Of a stretch of 64,000 nt of DNA, positions 63,243-64,000 are shown in pieces (position 1 is the stretch's first letter; each line of letters begins with the position of its first letter). The translations under genes and the position numbers were made by a program. The notes beneath the pieces are model-generated. The model ran no database searches. It was not told the DNA's origin and saw only the letters and a list, made by a program, of their open reading frames with translations. The stretch is from Rubripirellula reticaptiva (lineage in GTDB: Bacteria > Planctomycetota > Planctomycetia > Pirellulales > Pirellulaceae): contig NZ_SJPX01000004.1 in the NCBI RefSeq assembly GCF_007860175.1, positions 905,781 through 969,780 of the forward strand, given 5' to 3'.

Positions 63243-64000
63243 TCAATCGAGTGTTCGAGCGACTTCTTCGATTCGGTAAGCTTCCAAAACATCATCTTGT
63301 TTGATGTCGTTGAAACCTTGCAGGCGGATACCGCATTCCATGCCACGCGGGACTTCCTTGACGTCATCTTTGATTCGCTTGAGCGAGTCGAGGCCGTAAT
63401 CGCCGATGACACGACCGTCGCGGGTGACGCGGATGCGGCAGCCACGTTGAATCGATCCATGGACGACATAACAACCGGCGATCGCACCGACTCGGCTGAT
63501 GCTGAAGACCTGTTTGACCACTGCACGTCCAAGTTCGACGACACGTTCTTCGGGCTTGAGTCGTCCTTCGACCAATGCACGGATTTCGTCGGTGAGCTTG
63601 TAGATGATGCTGTACCGACGAATTTCGATACCTCGTTCATCCGCAAGTGCTCGGGCTCGTTCGTCAGGAACCACGTTGAACGCACAGATGACGGCATTGG
63701 ATGCCGAAGCCAGCGACACGTCGGCCATCGAGACTCCACCGACACTCTTTTGCAAGATCCGGATTTCGACTTCCGGGTGATCCAGCTTGGTCAGTTCTTT
63801 CTCGATCGCTTCGAGTGATCCCTTCACGTCGGCGCGAATGATCATGTTCAGACGTACCTTTTCGGCTTGGATGCCAAGGGTTCCGTCTTGCAATTGTTCT
63901 TGGAACGTGTCGAACGAAATTTTCGTGCTCAAACCCGACAGTGATTCCAGGCTGCTGGTGTGAGCCCGTGATTGGGCGATTTCCCGAGCCTTGGTGATAT
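63243..64000 (-). CDS. infB: Translation initiation factor IF-2, C-terminal part, start outside window
   Basis: About 251 codons are visible; the gene continues past the right edge. Seen are AREIAQSRA, the domain III stretch LNMIIRADVKGSLEAIEKELTKL, VEIRILQKSVGGVSMADVSLAS, and the C-terminal tRNA-binding domain VFSISRVGAIAGCYVVHGSIQRGCRIRVTRDG to FNDIKQDDVLEAYRIEEVARTLD. No GTPase part is visible because of truncation. The frame is open to the edge at 64000, so TTG at 63932 is not a real start. Confidence 0.96.
   Translation of the reverse strand, partial: ITKAREIAQSRAHTSSLESLSGLSTKISFDTFQEQLQDGTLGIQAEKVRLNMIIRADVKGSLEAIEKELTKLDHPEVEIRILQKSVGGVSMADVSLASASNAVICAFNVVPDERARALADERGIEIRRYSIIYKLTDEIRALVEGRLKPEERVVELGRAVVKQVFSISRVGAIAGCYVVHGSIQRGCRIRVTRDGRVIGDYGLDSLKRIKDDVKEVPRGMECGIRLQGFNDIKQDDVLEAYRIEEVARTLD

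Noticed and set aside
1-64000. CRISPR arrays, insertion sequences, prophage, tRNA or rRNA genes
   Set aside because: No regularly spaced repeats, transposase motifs, phage genes or cloverleaf sequences were recognised; a tRNA/Rfam scan would be needed to exclude small RNAs.

Overview
The window looks like a chromosomal segment of a marine planctomycete of the Pirellulaceae (Rhodopirellula-like). The evidence is the bacterial tetrahydromethanopterin C1 genes (fhcA, fhcD/ftr, fhcC), two secreted sulfatases, DUF1571 and other planctomycete-type secreted proteins, three ECF sigma factor modules, and the presence of several alternative start codons (GTG, TTG). No phage, IS element, CRISPR array, rRNA or tRNA gene was recognised, and no clear pseudogene. 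Assignments rest on reading the translations by eye.

Layout: 1-430 is a truncated TlpA-type thioredoxin. 615-4797 (minus) is an operon: lipoprotein-like protein, fhcA, fhcD, fhcC, with 4-bp overlaps inside the fhc part and no fhcB. 4959-11839 (plus) holds panB, a membrane protein, a TPR protein, a sulfatase, and a DUF58/VWA pair. 11890-20470 (minus) carries a beta-propeller protein, an ECF sigma factor coupled to a membrane protein fused to a serine hydrolase plus a second secreted serine hydrolase, and an M1 peptidase. 20609-26698 (plus) has eboE and an RND efflux adaptor/permease pair. 26742-33729 contains DUF1571, nnrE, an FmdB zinc ribbon, an ECF sigma/anti-sigma pair, a Tyr/Pro-rich secreted protein and apt. 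33990-41720 has a neutral-ceramidase-like enzyme, a BlaI repressor with a very large BlaR1-like M56 peptidase that ends in a thioredoxin domain, and xseA. 41748-46394 (minus) is an operon of an ECF sigma factor, a FecR-like membrane anti-sigma candidate and a GT-C-like membrane protein, next to a small membrane protein. 46893-50909 (plus) is a three-gene signalling operon: thioredoxin-like protein, hybrid histidine kinase, HD-GYP response regulator. 51074-55280 (minus) has a beta-CASP nuclease, a phosphatase fused to a cytochrome c'-like domain, and a C25 (gingipain-type) peptidase. 55370-60557 (plus) has pdxA, a membrane protein, a second sulfatase and a four-CBS protein. 60619-64000 (minus) has yebC, a histone-H1-tailed HhH-GPD-like protein, rbfA and the 3' part of infB.

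Common theme: much of the segment is envelope sensing. Three ECF modules, one BlaI/BlaR1-like module and one phosphorelay each put a membrane or periplasmic domain beside a regulator, and several of those domains are unusual fusions (serine hydrolase, thioredoxin, cytochrome c'). These fusions are the best candidates for undescribed biology here. The housekeeping genes (infB-rbfA, panB, pdxA, apt, xseA, nnrE, yebC) look ordinary.
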